Shown: positions 1-12,900, counted from the stretch's first letter. The stretch: DNA of 64,000 bases from Orientallactaga sibirica (GCA_036365145.1 JAEOAD010000029.1:25227001-25291000), one strand, 5' to 3'. The notes: generated by a model not told the origin, from the letters alone. Made by a program: numbers and translations.

Positions 1-164
1 TTCATTTTCTCAAGCATACTCAGCCAGCTGACATTCATCAAATCACCATCAAAGTGTTCCTATAGCTGTATGACTCTAGTAGTTAATGTTCCAGGTGGGA
101 AAGTATTGCTGCATCTCTTCAAGTGAACGTCTTTCCAGATTTGTTTTTTACTTCCTAATAATTA

Positions 165-990
165 TTTTTTTATTTAATTTAATTTTTTAATTGACAACTT
201 CCATAATTGTAGACAATAACCCATGGTAATTCCCTCCTTCCCCCCACTTTCCCTTTGAAACTCCACTCTCCATCATATCCCTTCCCCTTCTCAATCAGTA
301 GCAGGTTGTTCTAAAGCCTTTGTTCTCCCATCTCTTCAGAGGATGAGAGAAACTCAATGATCTCCACTTCATGTACCATTATTGTTCCAAGACAGAGATG
401 CCAATTTCCAAGGTTTCTATAGTTTGGCACCAGTCTGTCTTGAGAACTGTGTAGTGATTCCACTCTTCCTCCTAGGCTCTGTTTCACTTCTGTGTTCCTC
501 GGTTTCATGTGTTGTCTTTATACTCTTATTGGCAATTCCTATACTACAAATGATTACTTTCCAGGGATATAGCCAACATTTCATAGGATAAAGTCTACCA
601 TCATGATGCTAATTTGATGTCCTTCTTACCTTTAAGCCATCATGGGTATGGTACATATTAATGGCAATTATAGACTCAACCAATGTCACCACTTCAGAAT
701 CAGGACACAGTTACCTAAATTTAATGTGACTTTTCCCATTTTGTATGTATGTGGAGGGTATAGCCATGAGCATATGCCCATAGGAACCCCATGTGTTTGC
801 TGGATCTGGCCTTGTCCAGCTGCTTATGTGTGCCCTGGGGATGGTACTCAAAGGGGTCTCTCATGCTTTTGCAGGCCCTCATGCTTGCACAAGATATGTT
901 TAAAACTAAGTGATCTCTATAGCCTTCAAGCTAACCTTATTTTTTATCAGCTAGAATTCAAGCGACAAGAATCTGTGTGAAGGTTTGAAG
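165..990 (-). mobile_element. L1 LINE 3' UTR fragment (minus strand)
   Basis: Read on the minus strand, the last ~110 bases (about 290 down to 170) match the 3' terminus of the L1 copies ending near 8867 and 44900: a GATATGATGGAGAGTGGAGT block, a purine-rich GGGGGAAGGAGGGAA block, then TTATTGTCTACAA and GAAGTTGTC before an A-rich tail. The ~700 bases upstream share only faint blocks with those copies, so this is probably an older or diverged L1 3' UTR. The upstream limit is uncertain, and the part around 740-900 resembles a degraded tRNA-derived SINE. No coding capacity. Confidence 0.6.
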
Positions 991-1346
991 ATGTTTTACT
1001 ATAGATGACCTTAGAGAGGTTCCCTATGAGATGTTAAAATTGATTTCAGAGATCAATTAGTAAGGATGAAGAATTACAAATATAAAAATGTTAAGAGATC
1101 TAAAATATTATCATGAATTAAAAAAAAACAAAGAAATAACTTAACCATGGGGTTACAAAAAAGATTATATATATATATGGAGAGAGAGAGAGAGACTTAA
1201 CCAAAGAATATAGTTTCTAAAAATGTATATAGTCAAAAACTCACTTTTAGCATTGGTGTGTGGAAAATTTCCATGGATGCATAAATGTTTTGGATTTGTA
1301 ACATTTAAATTTTGTCTCTGTGTTATCTTTTCAAAAATAGCACAAT
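991..1346. other. Unassigned AT-rich DNA with short (TA)n(GA)n
   Basis: No gene or clear repeat. A short TATATATA run followed by GAGAGAGAGAGAGA lies at about 1168-1193. Confidence 0.5.
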
Positions 1347-1388
1347 GGGCTAGGGAGATGTCTCAGTGGTAAAGGTGCTTTCTCATAA
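1347..1388 (+). mobile_element. 5' head of a tRNA-derived SINE (B2/Dip type), truncated
   Basis: GGGCTAGGGAGATGTCTCAG followed by TGGTAAAGGTGCTT matches the head of Dip/B2-superfamily SINEs, including a degraded A box. The rest of the element is not recognisable downstream. Confidence 0.5.
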
Positions 1389-4069
1389 AACTTCTTTTCA
1401 CTCATGTTTGGGGAGGGGTTTACAGTAAAGGATGCCTCTCATTCTGCTGCTCTACTAACTGCAGAAGAAAGGCATTTGGAAAATCCAAATGGAACTGGTA
1501 AAATATTTAATATACTCTTTGTGTAAGAGACTAGTTCAAATATTAAAACTGTATTCAAATACTTCAGAAAATAGTCTGTCAACTGCACTAAGTCTTGTAC
1601 TATTTACTTTCTCAGTTTTTAATCAAAGTCCAATTCAATCTATGTATTTCTAGAACTAAAATTATACTGTTTTTACTCCAAATTCTTTAAGCCAATCATT
1701 GCTGTCCTTGGGATGGAGTACAATAGTCATAATTAAATGGCATGCAACCATGCTAATAATTAGGTTGAGATTATTCTGTGATGTTCACATAAAAGTGAAC
1801 CATTTTTATAATGTCAAATATATTACAACATAATTTATCCTTGAGTGAGCCAGTAAGATTCATGTCAATTTAGACAAATATATGTTGGTAAGTAGAATAC
1901 ACAATACTGTCCTCCCTCAACATTTACTCTCTACAAGATTCTGTCTGAGGATATAATTCTACAAGTGCTTTTCAGCAAGTCAAACTTTGCAGGTTCTTTT
2001 GATCAGCTGCAGAATCATTTATTCCATTTCTCATTACATGAGTTTCAAATCTGAAAGTTAGTAAATGATCTACTTGGGAGAAACAACAGAAAAATCCCTC
2101 TTAATGCTTATATTACCCATTTTGGAGTAAGTATGTTTTTCTCAGATGAACATGAATCATTAATTTGTGTACCCTGTGTTCTAGATATATACATAAAAAA
2201 TCTCAACAATTGAAGAGAGTTGAAATCTTGTAAGATTTATCATTTTATACTAAATAACTGGAAATGAATAAGTCAAAGAAAATGAAAGGATTTATAGACA
2301 TTTGGAAATCTAAACATTTGTGCAAATATTTCACATAAATATAAGTTTTATTCTGTAGTACAACAACCCTAGAGAAGAGGTCTTGTGGGTCTTATGATAA
2401 GTATGTGTCTCACTTGTAAAAATTACCTTTAACGATTACTACCAATTTGAAAAGTTCAATGGTCCCATTAGGACAATGAGAAACCAATGTGGAACATATA
2501 GTCAGTGGGTTACTAATGATGAATTAAAGTAAACAAGCTAATGATATGTGAGACAACTTATGTTAAGCTCAGGGATAGTATGATTTTTTAAATTCTATGT
2601 CAAAATATTATATATCAAGGGACTCTGTTTTTGGTTACCCTAAAAAATCATAATAAATAATACAACAATCTTTCCTCAGGCTTTGTGATTGAGTCAGGAT
2701 TTCACTATACTGGATATTTGTGGTGGTGCTAGTGCTATACCAATAGCTATAGGATGTATAAGAGAGTTTATATTCTCATCTATATATCAAAAGGGGAAAC
2801 CGATAATGTATTATGATATTCTGTGAACAAAAATGAAACTGGTGCTAAATTGAGATTCTAATAAAGTGGTTGTTGGCTTTCTAATTGGTTATTTTCTAGT
2901 GGGTGGGAAGGTAAAAATGAGTGATGATTAATATTTGAGCTAATGGGTAGAGTTCTTTATTTGAATTTTATTAATATTGGAATACTAAAGAAAAATGTTA
3001 AGTATTGAGATTATATTTAAAATTTCAACTTTAGAATTACTTTCTAAAATCATTTTCTCAATTTAGACTTTTATGTTTGTTAGTGGATTTTTGTCTGTTT
3101 GCTTGTTTTTGAAGCTTACATTTAGGCAAATAAAACTTGGCTTATGATTCTACAATCTTAATTGAATAGAAGTAAGAAGTAATCATTGATAAAAATACAG
3201 CTATCTGGCATTGGACACACACTTTAGTGAAACATTTATACTCACCACAACCACAGGCAAGTAAGAAAACATAAGGAATGAGTGACTCATTTTAAGTACA
3301 TATAGTACATTTAGTAACTTATTTAATGTAAGAAATGGAGAGAAGAGTTCAGGGAATTAGAAAGGGAGTAGAACAATTAGTTTCAAGTTTAGATCAATGT
3401 CCCTTTTGTTTGATATCTGATTTGTATAAGATATAATACATATATGTCTGTTATTATTTCATACTAATTGTGTGATAGTAATATTTTATTAACCAAGTTA
3501 TAATTCAACATATAATTAACATAAAATTTTATTAGATATTTTGTGTTTATACTAAGTATTTCCATACTTATCCAGATTTCAGTACTTATAGTGGATTTTT
3601 ATATCTGCTAAAATTTAGAGCCATAAAATTAGGTCCACACACTCAAATTGTCTGAAATAGATCATAAAACATAACCTACGTGAAAACTCAATTGCTTAGT
3701 CATAGAAAAGGCCCATGTTAGGTACACAGCAGTCACATGAAGTCTCTTTCTTCAGTTGGCAGAGCACAGTTTTATTGCATGAACTTAATATACATCTAAA
3801 TCATCATTGACATATGTAATAAATTAGATTTTTCTTATGATGATTTTATGTTTTGTGAAGTTTATAGTGAAACCTGTTGTACCCTATTTATGAATACCAT
3901 TAAAGCTAGTCTATACCCTGAAGCTACCTATACATATAATACATATAAATGGGAGTAGCACATAATTTTATTTTTGTGCAGTCTTTTGACAACCTTTCTC
4001 TTATGCTCTGGTTTAATTCAGCACTAGAAGTCTGGTGTAGTAACTGTATTTCCTGATTATCTGCTTTTT
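1389..4069. other. AT-rich intergenic DNA, nothing recognised
   Basis: About 2.7 kb of AT-rich sequence. I see no open frame of useful length, no repeat I can name and no strong regulatory motif. Old, decayed transposon sequence cannot be excluded by eye. Confidence 0.5.
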
Positions 4070-4291
4070 AATTTTCTTTTTAATTTTTATGAGAGAGAGG
4101 GAGAATACTGACACACTAGAGCCTCCAGCCACTTCAATCAAACTCCAGATGCATGAGCCACCTTGTGCACATGTGCGACCTTGTGCATGTATGTCACCAT
4201 GTATGTCTAGCTTACATGGGATCTGTAGAGTCCAACATGGGTGCTTAGGCTTTGCAGGCAAGTGCCTTAACCACAGCCATCTCTGAAGCCC
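4070..4291 (-). mobile_element. Dip-type SINE
   Basis: On the minus strand it runs from GGGGCTTCAGAGATGGCTGT through a degraded body to an AG-rich tract and A-rich tail at 4070-4105. The body carries a small internal duplication around 4160-4205 (CCTTGTGCAC / CCTTGTGCAT), so it is longer than the simple form. Confidence 0.8.
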
Positions 4292-4629
4292 CTGACTCTC
4301 TGCTCTTTTTACTGGTCATTTTTTTTTTTTTCTCATGCCTCTGCTCAACTGGGATAAATTAAACGAAATAATTATTTGCCAGTAGTTGTGCTTTGAATTG
4401 ATTGGAATTCTCCTTTCATATTATATTAACTGCTATAATTGCAAAATATAAAATCATAAAATGAATGATTTCATTTTTCACAAAGAACAGATGTAATAGC
4501 AAAATCCACTTCACAACTGAACAGCCTTAAGCATTATGCAAAGACATTTTAATCTGCAGAAGACACCCTCATAGATAAACAAAGAGAGAAATACTTTTGT
4601 ATACATAGGCTACTACTTTGTATTTTTAC
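4292..4629. other. AT-rich spacer between two Dip SINEs
   Basis: No gene or named repeat. Contains a 14-base T run near 4320. Confidence 0.5.
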
Positions 4630-4645
4630 CTAATTCCACACTTTT

Positions 4646-4865
4646 TAAAATTTTAATTTTTTTTTGAGAGAGCGAGAGACAGAGAGAGAGAGAGAGAAAG
4701 AGAGAGAAAGAGAGAATGGGCATGGCAGGGCCTCCAGTCACTGCAAACCAACTCCAAACACATGCACCCCTTTGTGCATCTGGCTTATATAGGTCCTGGG
4801 GAATCAAACTGGGGTCCTTAGGCTTCACAGGAAAACACCATAACTGCTAAGCCATTTCTGCAGCC
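4646..4865 (-). mobile_element. Dip-type SINE with 16-bp target duplication
   Basis: Minus-strand Dip copy: GGGCTGCAGAAATGGCTTAG head, the conserved middle, then a long CT tract (GA-rich on the plus strand, 4670-4715) and an A-rich tail. It is flanked by perfect direct repeats CTAATTCCACACTTTT at 4630-4645 and 4866-4881, the signature of L1-mediated retroposition. Confidence 0.93.
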
Positions 4866-4881
4866 CTAATTCCACACTTTT

Positions 4882-5718
4882 AACAAACCAAGAATATTCT
4901 TAATTCCCTGTTACCTCTAAGAGGACTAAAAGTGCAACATCCTGAATTAATATCATTAATGTTCACTAAAATGGAGAGACTTGGGAAGACATTGTATGAG
5001 AAATAACTAATAAAAGAGGGATTTCAAATTTTGACAGGAATCTGTGCTTGTACTCACACTCATAAATGCACATCAACCTCAAATATGTAATTTATATGTA
5101 TTACTTGGCAAATAGGTTTGGAGATAGGTAATTCAGTAAAATTTAAAGTAGAAATATTGTTAAGTATTTTTTTCAGATGCAAATTTAGGGTCCATTCTTA
5201 TTTATATGTACACTATATGTTTCTATTCAAAATATATTATATCCTGGCTGTTGGATGACTTTTTTAAAATTTATTGAAATTCAGAGCTGGAGCGGTGTGA
5301 GGTCAAGGGTGCTATAGTTCTATAGATCCCAGTTTAATACATGATTAAAACTTATCTGAATACTGAGCTAAAAATTAGGAAATGTTGTCAAAGTTATCAA
5401 ATCTTGAAAGGCCACATGGGAGAGTTTGAGTCTCAGAATAAAACTAAACCTGGATCCAGCCACTACTGGCAATTTTAATTATGAAACAATTTTCCCCTTT
5501 CAAACATAAATTTATGAGGCATTGTCAATTTATCAGACACAAGTAATTTATCTTTTGATTTTCTTTGTGTTAGTCTCCCTAAAAACAAAACTCTATGACT
5601 TATATTTTTCTTATTATTTATATTATAAAGAAAATAGGTGAATGGAGTCATGACTTTAGAATGTACTGAAGATCCAATTGAGCTGATCACATGTTAACAT
5701 CTATAAGAAACAACATTA
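4882..5718. other. AT-rich intergenic DNA, nothing recognised
   Basis: No gene, no named repeat. Short frames here have no recognisable product. Confidence 0.5.
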
Positions 5719-5723
5719 CACAG

Positions 5724-6081
5724 TGTGGTAGTTTGAATAGATGCCCCCAATATATTTAGTGTTTTATTAGCTTGTAGTTTTCATCTGCAGCCACCTTGCT
5801 GGAGGCAGTTTCTCAGGGGGAATCTTAAGGTGTGGTGGTGGGTTTGAGATTCCATTATAAAGGTATGCAAAGTGTGCCCAGTTGGAGTTCCTGAGGTGTG
5901 CTATGCTGTGTAGCTTTTGGCTGTGGCTTTCTCTCTCTGTGTTTGGTCCTGTGAAAGCAGGCCAGCTTCTTCTGCCATTATGGAACTTCCCCTGGATAAG
6001 CTTCAATAAATAATATCCCTTTCTCCATAACTGTGCCTGGTCTGGAAGTTCATCACAGCAAACCTGAAGTTGTCTGCTACA
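5724..6081 (+). mobile_element. Solo LTR, ERVL-MaLR type
   Basis: A 358-bp unit that starts TGTGGTAGTTTGAATAGATG and ends GTCTGCTACA, with the MaLR-like order: TGTGGT start, a GGTTTGAGATT middle, a pyrimidine-rich CTTTCTCTCTCTG stretch, a TGCCATTATGGAACTTCCCC segment and an AATAAATAATA polyadenylation-signal region near the 3' end. Perfect 5-bp target duplications CACAG lie at 5719-5723 and 6082-6086, as expected for ERVL/MaLR. No internal region remains, so it arose by LTR-LTR recombination. A relative lies at 42116-42478. Confidence 0.9.
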
Positions 6082-6337
6082 CACAGGAAGTCTGAAGGCT
6101 TTGGAATCAAAACCTAAGTTTTGGCTTATGTTATGAACTTTATATATGATGATATGATATAATGCACTTTGTATATTAATAATATGAATCGAGTGAGAAT
6201 TTGAATTAACAGGAGGTTACTCATCCCTGTTTTAGATACTATTACTGCATAAAACTAGACCAGTGAAATAGAATGGAAGATAATTAAGGACATCTTATGT
6301 GAGACTTCATTGTCTAAATCATTGATTCAATAGGAAA

Positions 6338-6470
6338 GCCAGTCACGTTGGAGTGCACCTGTAATCCTAGAACTCAGAGGACTGAAGCAGGAGGATTATG
6401 AGTTGTGAGCCAACTGAGCTATATAGTGAGATTCTCCCACAAGCACAACCCCACATATAACAAGAAATTA
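6338..6470 (+). mobile_element. B1-like (7SL-derived) SINE, old
   Basis: The order GTGCACCTGTAATCCTAGAA, ACTCAGAGG, GAAGCAGGAGGATTATGAG, then CTATATAGTGAGATTCT is the B1/proto-B1 layout with many substitutions. The 5' end is degraded. Confidence 0.7.
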
Positions 6471-6529
6471 TATTCTCTAGAATTTATATTTTTCACCCTA
6501 TAGAACTTGAAGCAGATAATTCTATTCCA

Positions 6530-6728
6530 CTTGTCTTAGTTACTTTTGTGTTGCCATGAACAAAGAACTCAATAAATACAACTTAAAAGAGGAAAATATA
6601 TTTTTAGCCATGGTTTCAGAGGGTCTTTAGTTCACTTGGCGGGGAAGGCATAGTGGACCAACAGCTCAGTTCATGGTGATAGGGATATGTGGCAAAAGCT
6701 TCTCACATCATGGTAGACTGATGTAGGA
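6530..6728 (-). mobile_element. Degraded LTR-type rodent repeat
   Basis: CTTAGTTACTTTTGTGTTGC followed by CATGAACAAAGAACTC and a downstream GGTTTCAGAGGG / TTCATGGTGATAGGG segment resembles the reversed 3' half of MaLR-type LTRs. The boundary with the next LTR is not clear. Confidence 0.4.
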
Positions 6729-7058
6729 GTAACGTTCTCATTGCTGGGTCAAGACACCCAGCCAGAAGCAGCTTCTGGAAGGAGTTTAATTCAGCCTTAC
6801 AATTTCCGAACAAAGCTTCATCATGGCAGGGAAAGCATAGCAACAGGAACAATATATCAAAGGAAGGAGGTAGTCTGTGTGCCTCATTAGCAGTGGCAAG
6901 CTGGGTTAATAAACCCCAAATCTTGACCTCCAGTGATATACCTCCTCAAGCCAAGCAGTCCTCCACCTCCCAAAGGCTCCACCTGCTGGGGATCAAGTAA
7001 AAGGCTTAAGAATAAATATGCGAGACTATGAGGGACATTCTACATTCAAACCATCACA
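6729..7058 (-). mobile_element. MaLR-type LTR (minus strand), degraded
   Basis: Read on the minus strand it starts TGTGATGGTTTGAATGTAGA and continues ATGTCCCTCATAG, the typical opening of MT/ORR1-like MaLR LTRs, then CCAGCAGGTGGAGCC and a CCATGATGAAGC segment. The 3' boundary near 6729 is approximate and I see no clean target duplication. Confidence 0.75.
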
Positions 7059-7254
7059 CAAATTACTTCTAAATGTATTTCTGTCTTGGAAATACCTTAA
7101 GATATACTGCAGCAGACTAGTTAGCACATATTTCTGGTTTACATACACATTAATTTAGCAAACAAAATTGTATGTATTATTTTTTCCAATGGTTGAATCC
7201 AATAAACTTAAAAACAGCTAAATGTATTAAATATATTTTGCATATGTATGTTTA

Positions 7255-7612
7255 GTTGCATAATGGGCATGTTTGATGTTTGGGTGTTTGGGAAAATGTG
7301 TCCACAGGTGCATATATGCATGTGAGCACTTGTATGTGGAAACCAGAGGTCCAAATTGGATGCTGTCATCACCTTCCTCAATCACTCTCCACCTGATCTT
7401 TCTGTGATATAGTGTCTCACTGAATGTAAAGGTCACCAATTTGCTACATTAGATACACATCAAGGCCTAAGGATTCTTCTGTTCACCTTCCCAGAACTAG
7501 CATTACAGGAGCATGCCACTATGGCTGGCTTTTACAAAGGTTTTGAGGATCCAGTCTCAGGGCCTTAGGCTTGTGTATGGAAAGTACTTTCCCAATGGAG
7601 CCAATTCCACCT
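7255..7612 (-). mobile_element. Old tRNA-derived rodent SINE (B3/RSINE-like), minus strand
   Basis: TGTATGTGGAAACCAGAGGT, then ACCTTCCTCAATCACTCTCC, GTGTCTCACTGAATGTA, GCATTACAGGAGCATGCCA and a final CCCAATGGAGCCA reproduce, in reverse, the long B3/RSINE layout. Highly diverged. Confidence 0.6.
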
Positions 7613-8261
7613 TCCTAAAATGAACATATATTTATGACTATCTAAAGTTTTAAATTTTCATTTTTATTTAATTATCATAGGATTGATCATGATTAGGGAA
7701 TACTACACAAAAACACTCTTAGCAGAAAATTTCAAGAAAATCAAATTTATTATACATTATAATAGATACATATATATCATATATATAATGGGATACTATT
7801 TGTGAGATAGTTGGTTTTGTCATTTTTCTCTTCTTCTATTGATCCATAACCCACTTAATTTTGAAGAGTGATTTTTCAGACCAGTGCTATCAAATATTAA
7901 ATTCTCCTTTATATTTTAACATCTCCCTTTAAAAGTATGCTATTTTGTATCAAAAACAAATCAATTCAATGCTTTTCCTACAGAAAATCATAATTGATTC
8001 ATGATATACAATGAAAGTTACAAATGATGTGAATGAGACTGAGCCAGGGAAGAAGGGACAAAAGGAGGCTGAGGAAGGGAGGTTGAGAATTTGATTCTTC
8101 ATGTTGAGATTGTTTTCTTTCTCTACACTACCTTTGTTGATCAAGGAAAGTGTGAGGAGACTATGGGATATGTACCTCATAATCATCATCACCTCCTATG
8201 CCTTGGGAAAGAGAACTTAAGGATCTACTTGGGTCATTAAGTTATGTTCAAAATGCATTTT
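7613..8261. other. AT-rich intergenic DNA, nothing recognised
   Basis: No gene or named repeat. Includes a TATA-rich stretch around 7750-7795. Confidence 0.45.
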
Positions 8262-8590
8262 GGTGGTGGGAGATGTGGTTCAGTTGGTAAATCATGTACT
8301 GAGCATATATGAGACTGTGTTTAATATTAATGTATGAAAAGCTGGACTCTGTAGCATTATCATCTGTAGTCCCAGTGTGAGCCTAGGGTGAGTGGGGATT
8401 ACAAAAAGGGAAAAACCCTTGTGGGCCAGCTAGCTTTAGTAATGCAACATGAATAACAATGAGAAACCATACCTCAAAAATGTTGGAAGGTGAGGACTCT
8501 TACTCAAAGGTGTCCACTAACCTCCAAATATATGCCATAGTACATGACTGCCAGCAAATGGGAATATGCACGTATGCATGCACACATATC
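8262..8590 (+). mobile_element. Old B2/B3-like SINE
   Basis: GGGAGATGTGGTTCAGTTGG head, a CATCTGTAGTCCCAGTGTGAG middle and a GCACGTATGCATGCACACAT tail match the layout of old composite B2-superfamily rodent SINEs. Many substitutions. Confidence 0.55.
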
Positions 8591-9094
8591 ATGCATTCAT
8601 ATTATATACACAATTAATCAGGGATCTTCCACCTACTAGAAACTGGAGAACATTTCTGAGTATCACAAATGGACACTTCACCCTTAAGGATGTTTCTAAG
8701 AATTGATAATGTAAAACTTGAAACAGTGTGAATTATTTAGCTAAGAGATAACTGTTGCCAGCAATTTAATTATGCATTTTCCTATTAAATAATAATTATA
8801 TGAAAATTGTTGCAGGTTAGTAGTTTTCTCACATCACTGTTAACAATTTTTTCCTGCTTTTTTTTTAGACTTAATGCTTTTTTATTGACAACTTCTATAC
8901 TTACAGACAATAAACCATGATATTTCCCTCCTCTCCTCCCATTCCCCTTCAGAACTCCACTCTCCATCATAACCCCTCCCTCTCTCCATTAGTCTCTCTT
9001 TTAATTTGATGTCTTCATCTTTTTCTCTTATTATGAGGGTCTTATGAAGGTCTTGCTAGGCACTGCAATGTCCTGGATATCTAGGCCAATTTCT

Positions 9095-9292
9095 TTTTTT
9101 AAAATTTTTTTGACAGAAAAAGAGGGGGTGGGAGAGAGAATGGGTATGCCAAGGTCTCCAGCCACTGCAAATGAACTCCAGATGTATGCACCCCCTTGTG
9201 TATCTGGCTAACGTGGGTCCTGGGGAATAGAACGTGGGTCGTTTGGCTTTGTAGGCAAACCCTTAACTTCTAAGCCATCCCTCCAGCCCTTG
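9095..9292 (-). mobile_element. Dip-type SINE inside the L1 3' UTR
   Basis: Short-form Dip on the minus strand: AGGGCTGGAGGGATGGCTTA head and an A-rich tail at 9095-9118. Target duplications are AGGCCAATTTCT (9083-9094) and AGGACAATTTCT (9293-9304), one mismatch. It interrupts the L1 3' UTR and is therefore younger. Confidence 0.92.
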
Positions 9293-9656
9293 AGGACAAT
9301 TTCTGTCTGGACAGTTGCATTATAATGAGTTGTTCCCTTCCTTTGGCTCTTACAGTCTTTCCGTCCCCTCTTCTGCAATGGACCTTGAGCCTTGGAGGGT
9401 ATGAGATATTTCAGTGTTGGACATACCTCCATCCCTTCTTCTCAGGACTATGTTGCTTTCTGGATCATCCCAGTAATCATTGCCATCTGAAAAGAGAAGC
9501 TTCTCTAACCAGAAGTGAGAGTAGCATTAACATGTGAATATGAACATTAAGTGTAGTGCTTTCAGAGCAGTTTGTTGGGAATAATATATACATTTAGCCA
9601 GAGAAGATCAGGCTTTATACCCCTAAGGCTCATGACCTCCCCTGCCATAGACTTTT

Positions 9657-9916
9657 TTTAAAAATTATTTTATTTATTTTTTGGAGAGAGACACAGAGAA
9701 AGACAGACAGAGAGGGAGAAGGAGACAGAGAATGGGCGTGCCAGCAGTCTCAGCTGCTGAGAACGAAATCCAGATGTGTTCGCCCCCTTGTGGGAAAGTG
9801 TGGCATTGCGCCCTTGCGTCACTTTGCATCTGGCTAAATGTGGGACCTGGAGATTGGAACCCGGTTCTTAGGCTTAGCAGGCTGGCGCCTTAACCACTAA
9901 GCCATCTCTCCAGCCT
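9657..9916 (-). mobile_element. Dip SINE, long form without the GGTTCCAAT duplication
   Basis: 260-bp minus-strand copy with the extra segment GTGTGGCATTGCGCCCTTGC that short Dip copies lack. Perfect target duplications ATAGACTTTT lie at 9647-9656 and 9917-9926. The region after the B box carries a single GATTGGAACC, unlike the copies at 17528, 52391 and 54944 in which it is doubled. Confidence 0.93.
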
Positions 9917-10673
9917 ATAGACTTTTGATTAGTATTTTTCAGTATCAGGCATGTATCCCTTCCCATAGACAGGGCCTTCAGTCCAATTACAGACCAGTTG
10001 GATTCCCCAAGAGCAGACATGCCACTATTGCACCCTTTCGGTCATTAGGCCTGTCTGGCCAAACTTGAGGTTTCCAGTGTCCACTGTTTTCACTGCTGAT
10101 GATTTCTGTCTCCCATAGGGTAGCATGCAGTGCAGCTTTTTCTAGCTTTCAGTTGGCTGGTCTACAGGAAGAAGGTTTTCTGCTCAGCACCAGCTTTGAT
10201 TTCTCCAGTGACCTTCCACACAGGCAAGTGAGGTCTTCAGCAATAGGGTCTTACCATCTGTTTCTCAAGGGAAGCCAAGGGCCTTGGCAATAGCCTGTAA
10301 TGTTTGGGAAGCAACAGGGACCTCCCTGGCCAAGAACTCACTGGAAGGTATCCCATCCCAGGCACTGAAAACTTTCTAGTAACAATCTATAGCTTCTGGA
10401 TGTTCCATTATTCAAAAAAGTAGGATTACATAAGTTATATTCAGAATATCTTGAATTTTGATTGACCCTCCCCCCGCCCTTCTTTTACACATTCTCTTCC
10501 CCTGACCTCACTTACACCTTACCGGTGCCTATAATCTGTTCTTCTATTTCATATATACAATACCATCCCCATAAGTCCTTCTTTCTCCTCCCTCCCTTAT
10601 AATCTTTTTGTAGCTTACTGGCCTCTGCTACCAATTTTTGTTCCAGCTCACACACAAGACTATACATTTGTAA

Positions 10674-12900
10674 CTAGGATCCACATATAAGAGAGAACAT
10701 GCAACATTTGACTTTCTCTGCCTGGGTTACCTCACTTAGTATAATCCTTTCCAGATCCATCCATTTCCCAGAAAATTTCATAACTTCATTTTTTTAACTG
10801 CTGAGTAGAACTCCATTGTGTAAATGGACATTTTATTATCCATTCATCTGTGGAGGGACATCTAGGCTGGTTCCATTTCCTAAGTATTGTGAATATAGAA
10901 GCAATAAACATGGTAGAACAAGTATATCTAAGGTGGTGAGAAGAGTCCTTCAGGTATATGCCTAGGAGTGCTATAGCTGCATCATATGGTAAATCTAATT
11001 TTAGTTGTGTCAAGAACCTCCACACTGATTTCCACAATGACTGGACCAGATTACATTCCCACCAACAGTGTAGAAGTGTTCCTCTTTTTCTACATCCATG
11101 CCAGCACTTATTGTCATTTGTTTTCTTGATGATAGCCATTATGACAGGAGTGAGATGGAATCACAAAGTAGTTTTAATTTGCTTTTCCCTAATGGTTAAG
11201 GATGTAGAACACTTTGTTACATGTTTATAAGCCATCTGTATTTCTTCTTCTGTGAACTCTCTATTTAGTTCAATAGTACATTTTAAGTGGGTTGTTTGAT
11301 TTCTTATTGTGTTTTTTGAGTTCTTTGTATTTTCTGGATATTAATCCTCTGTCAGATATATGGTTAGAAGATTTTCTCCCATTCTGTAGGTTGTCTCTTT
11401 GCTCTATTCCCAGTGTGCTTTGTTGTACAAAAGTGTTGTAATTTCATGAGATCCCAATGGATGATTAGTGATTTTATTTCCTGAGCAATTGGGGTTATAT
11501 TCAGAAAGTCATTGTATATGCCAATATGTTGAAGGGTTTCCCCTACCTTTTCCTCTAGGAATTTCAGAATTTCAGGTCTGATATTAAGGTCCCTGATCCA
11601 CTTGGACTTGATTCTTGTGCATGGAGAGAGACAAGGATCTATTTTCATCCTTCTACATACAGATATCCAGTTTTCCCAGCACCATATGTTGAAGAGGCTA
11701 TCTTTTCTACAATGAATATTTTGGGAATTTTGTCAAAAATCAGATCACTGTAGCTGCCTGGATTAATATTTGTGACTTTTATTCTGTTCCATTGATCTAC
11801 CTGTCTGTCCTTGTGCCAGTACCATGCTGTTTTTCTTACTATGGCTTTGTAACATAACTTGAAATTGAGTATGGTAATACCACCAGCCTGATTTTTGTTG
11901 CCCAAAATTGTTTTGGCTATTTAAGGGTTTTTTTTTTGTGCTTCCAGATGAATTTTAGGATTGTTTTTTATATTTCTTAAAGAATGCCATTGGAATTTTA
12001 ATGGAAATTGCATTAAATGTGTAGATTGCCTTTGGTAAGATTGACATTCACAATATTGATTCTTCCAATATAAGAACATAGGACGCCTTTCCATTTCCTT
12101 GTGTCTTCTGCAATTTCTTGCTTGAGTGTTTTAAAGTTCTCATTGTAGAAGTCCTTCACTTCCTTTGTTAAGTTTATTCCAAGGTACTTTATTTTCTTTT
12201 GAGGCAATTGTGAATGGGAGAGTTTCCCTGATTTCATCCTCTGCGTGTTTGTTGTTAGTGTATAGAAAAACTACTGATTTTTGTGCATTTATTTTGTATC
12301 CTGCTACATTGCTGAAAGTGTTAATCAGCTCTAACAGTTTTCTGGTAGAGTCTTTGGGGTCTGTTATGTATAGAATCATATCATCTGCAAATAATGATAA
12401 TTTGATCTCTTCCCTTCTAATTTGTATCCCTTTTAAGAGTGTTTCTTGCCTTATTGCTATAGCTAAGAGTTCCAGTACTATATTAAATAAAAGTGGAGAA
12501 AGTGGACACCCTTGTCTTCTTCCTGAATTTAGTGGAAAAGCTTCATGCTTTTCCCCATTTAGTATTATTGTGGCTGTAGGTTTGTCATAAATAGCTTTTA
12601 TTATGTTGAGATATCTTCTTTCTATTCCCAGTTTCTATAATACTTTTATTGTGAAGGGATGTTGGATTCTGTGGAATGCCTTTTCTGCATCTATTGAAAT
12701 GATCATGTGATTTTTGTCCTTCAGACCATTTATATGGTGTACTGTATTTATTGATATGTGTATGTTGAACCATCCCTGCATTTCTGGGATAAAGCCTACT
12801 TGGTCAGGGTGAAAAATCTTTCTGGTATATTCTTGGATTCTGTTTGCCAATATTTTGTTGAGATTTTTTGCATCTATGTTCATGAGCAAGATTGTTTTGT

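Larger units (their letters stand above)
8867..10673 (-). other. 3' UTR of the full-length L1
   Basis: From the likely ORF2 stop (CTA on the plus strand, 10674-10676) to the A tail; about 1.3 kb once the two Dip SINEs are removed. Colinear with 43590-44920. Roughly twice the 3' UTR length known for mouse or human L1. Confidence 0.8.

Noticed and set aside
3466..3560. Candidate regulatory AT-rich element
   Set aside because: No specific motif beyond AT richness shared with the whole window.
12165..12590. 141-residue plus-strand open frame
   Set aside because: It is antisense to the L1 reverse-transcriptase region on the minus strand and has no domain of its own.
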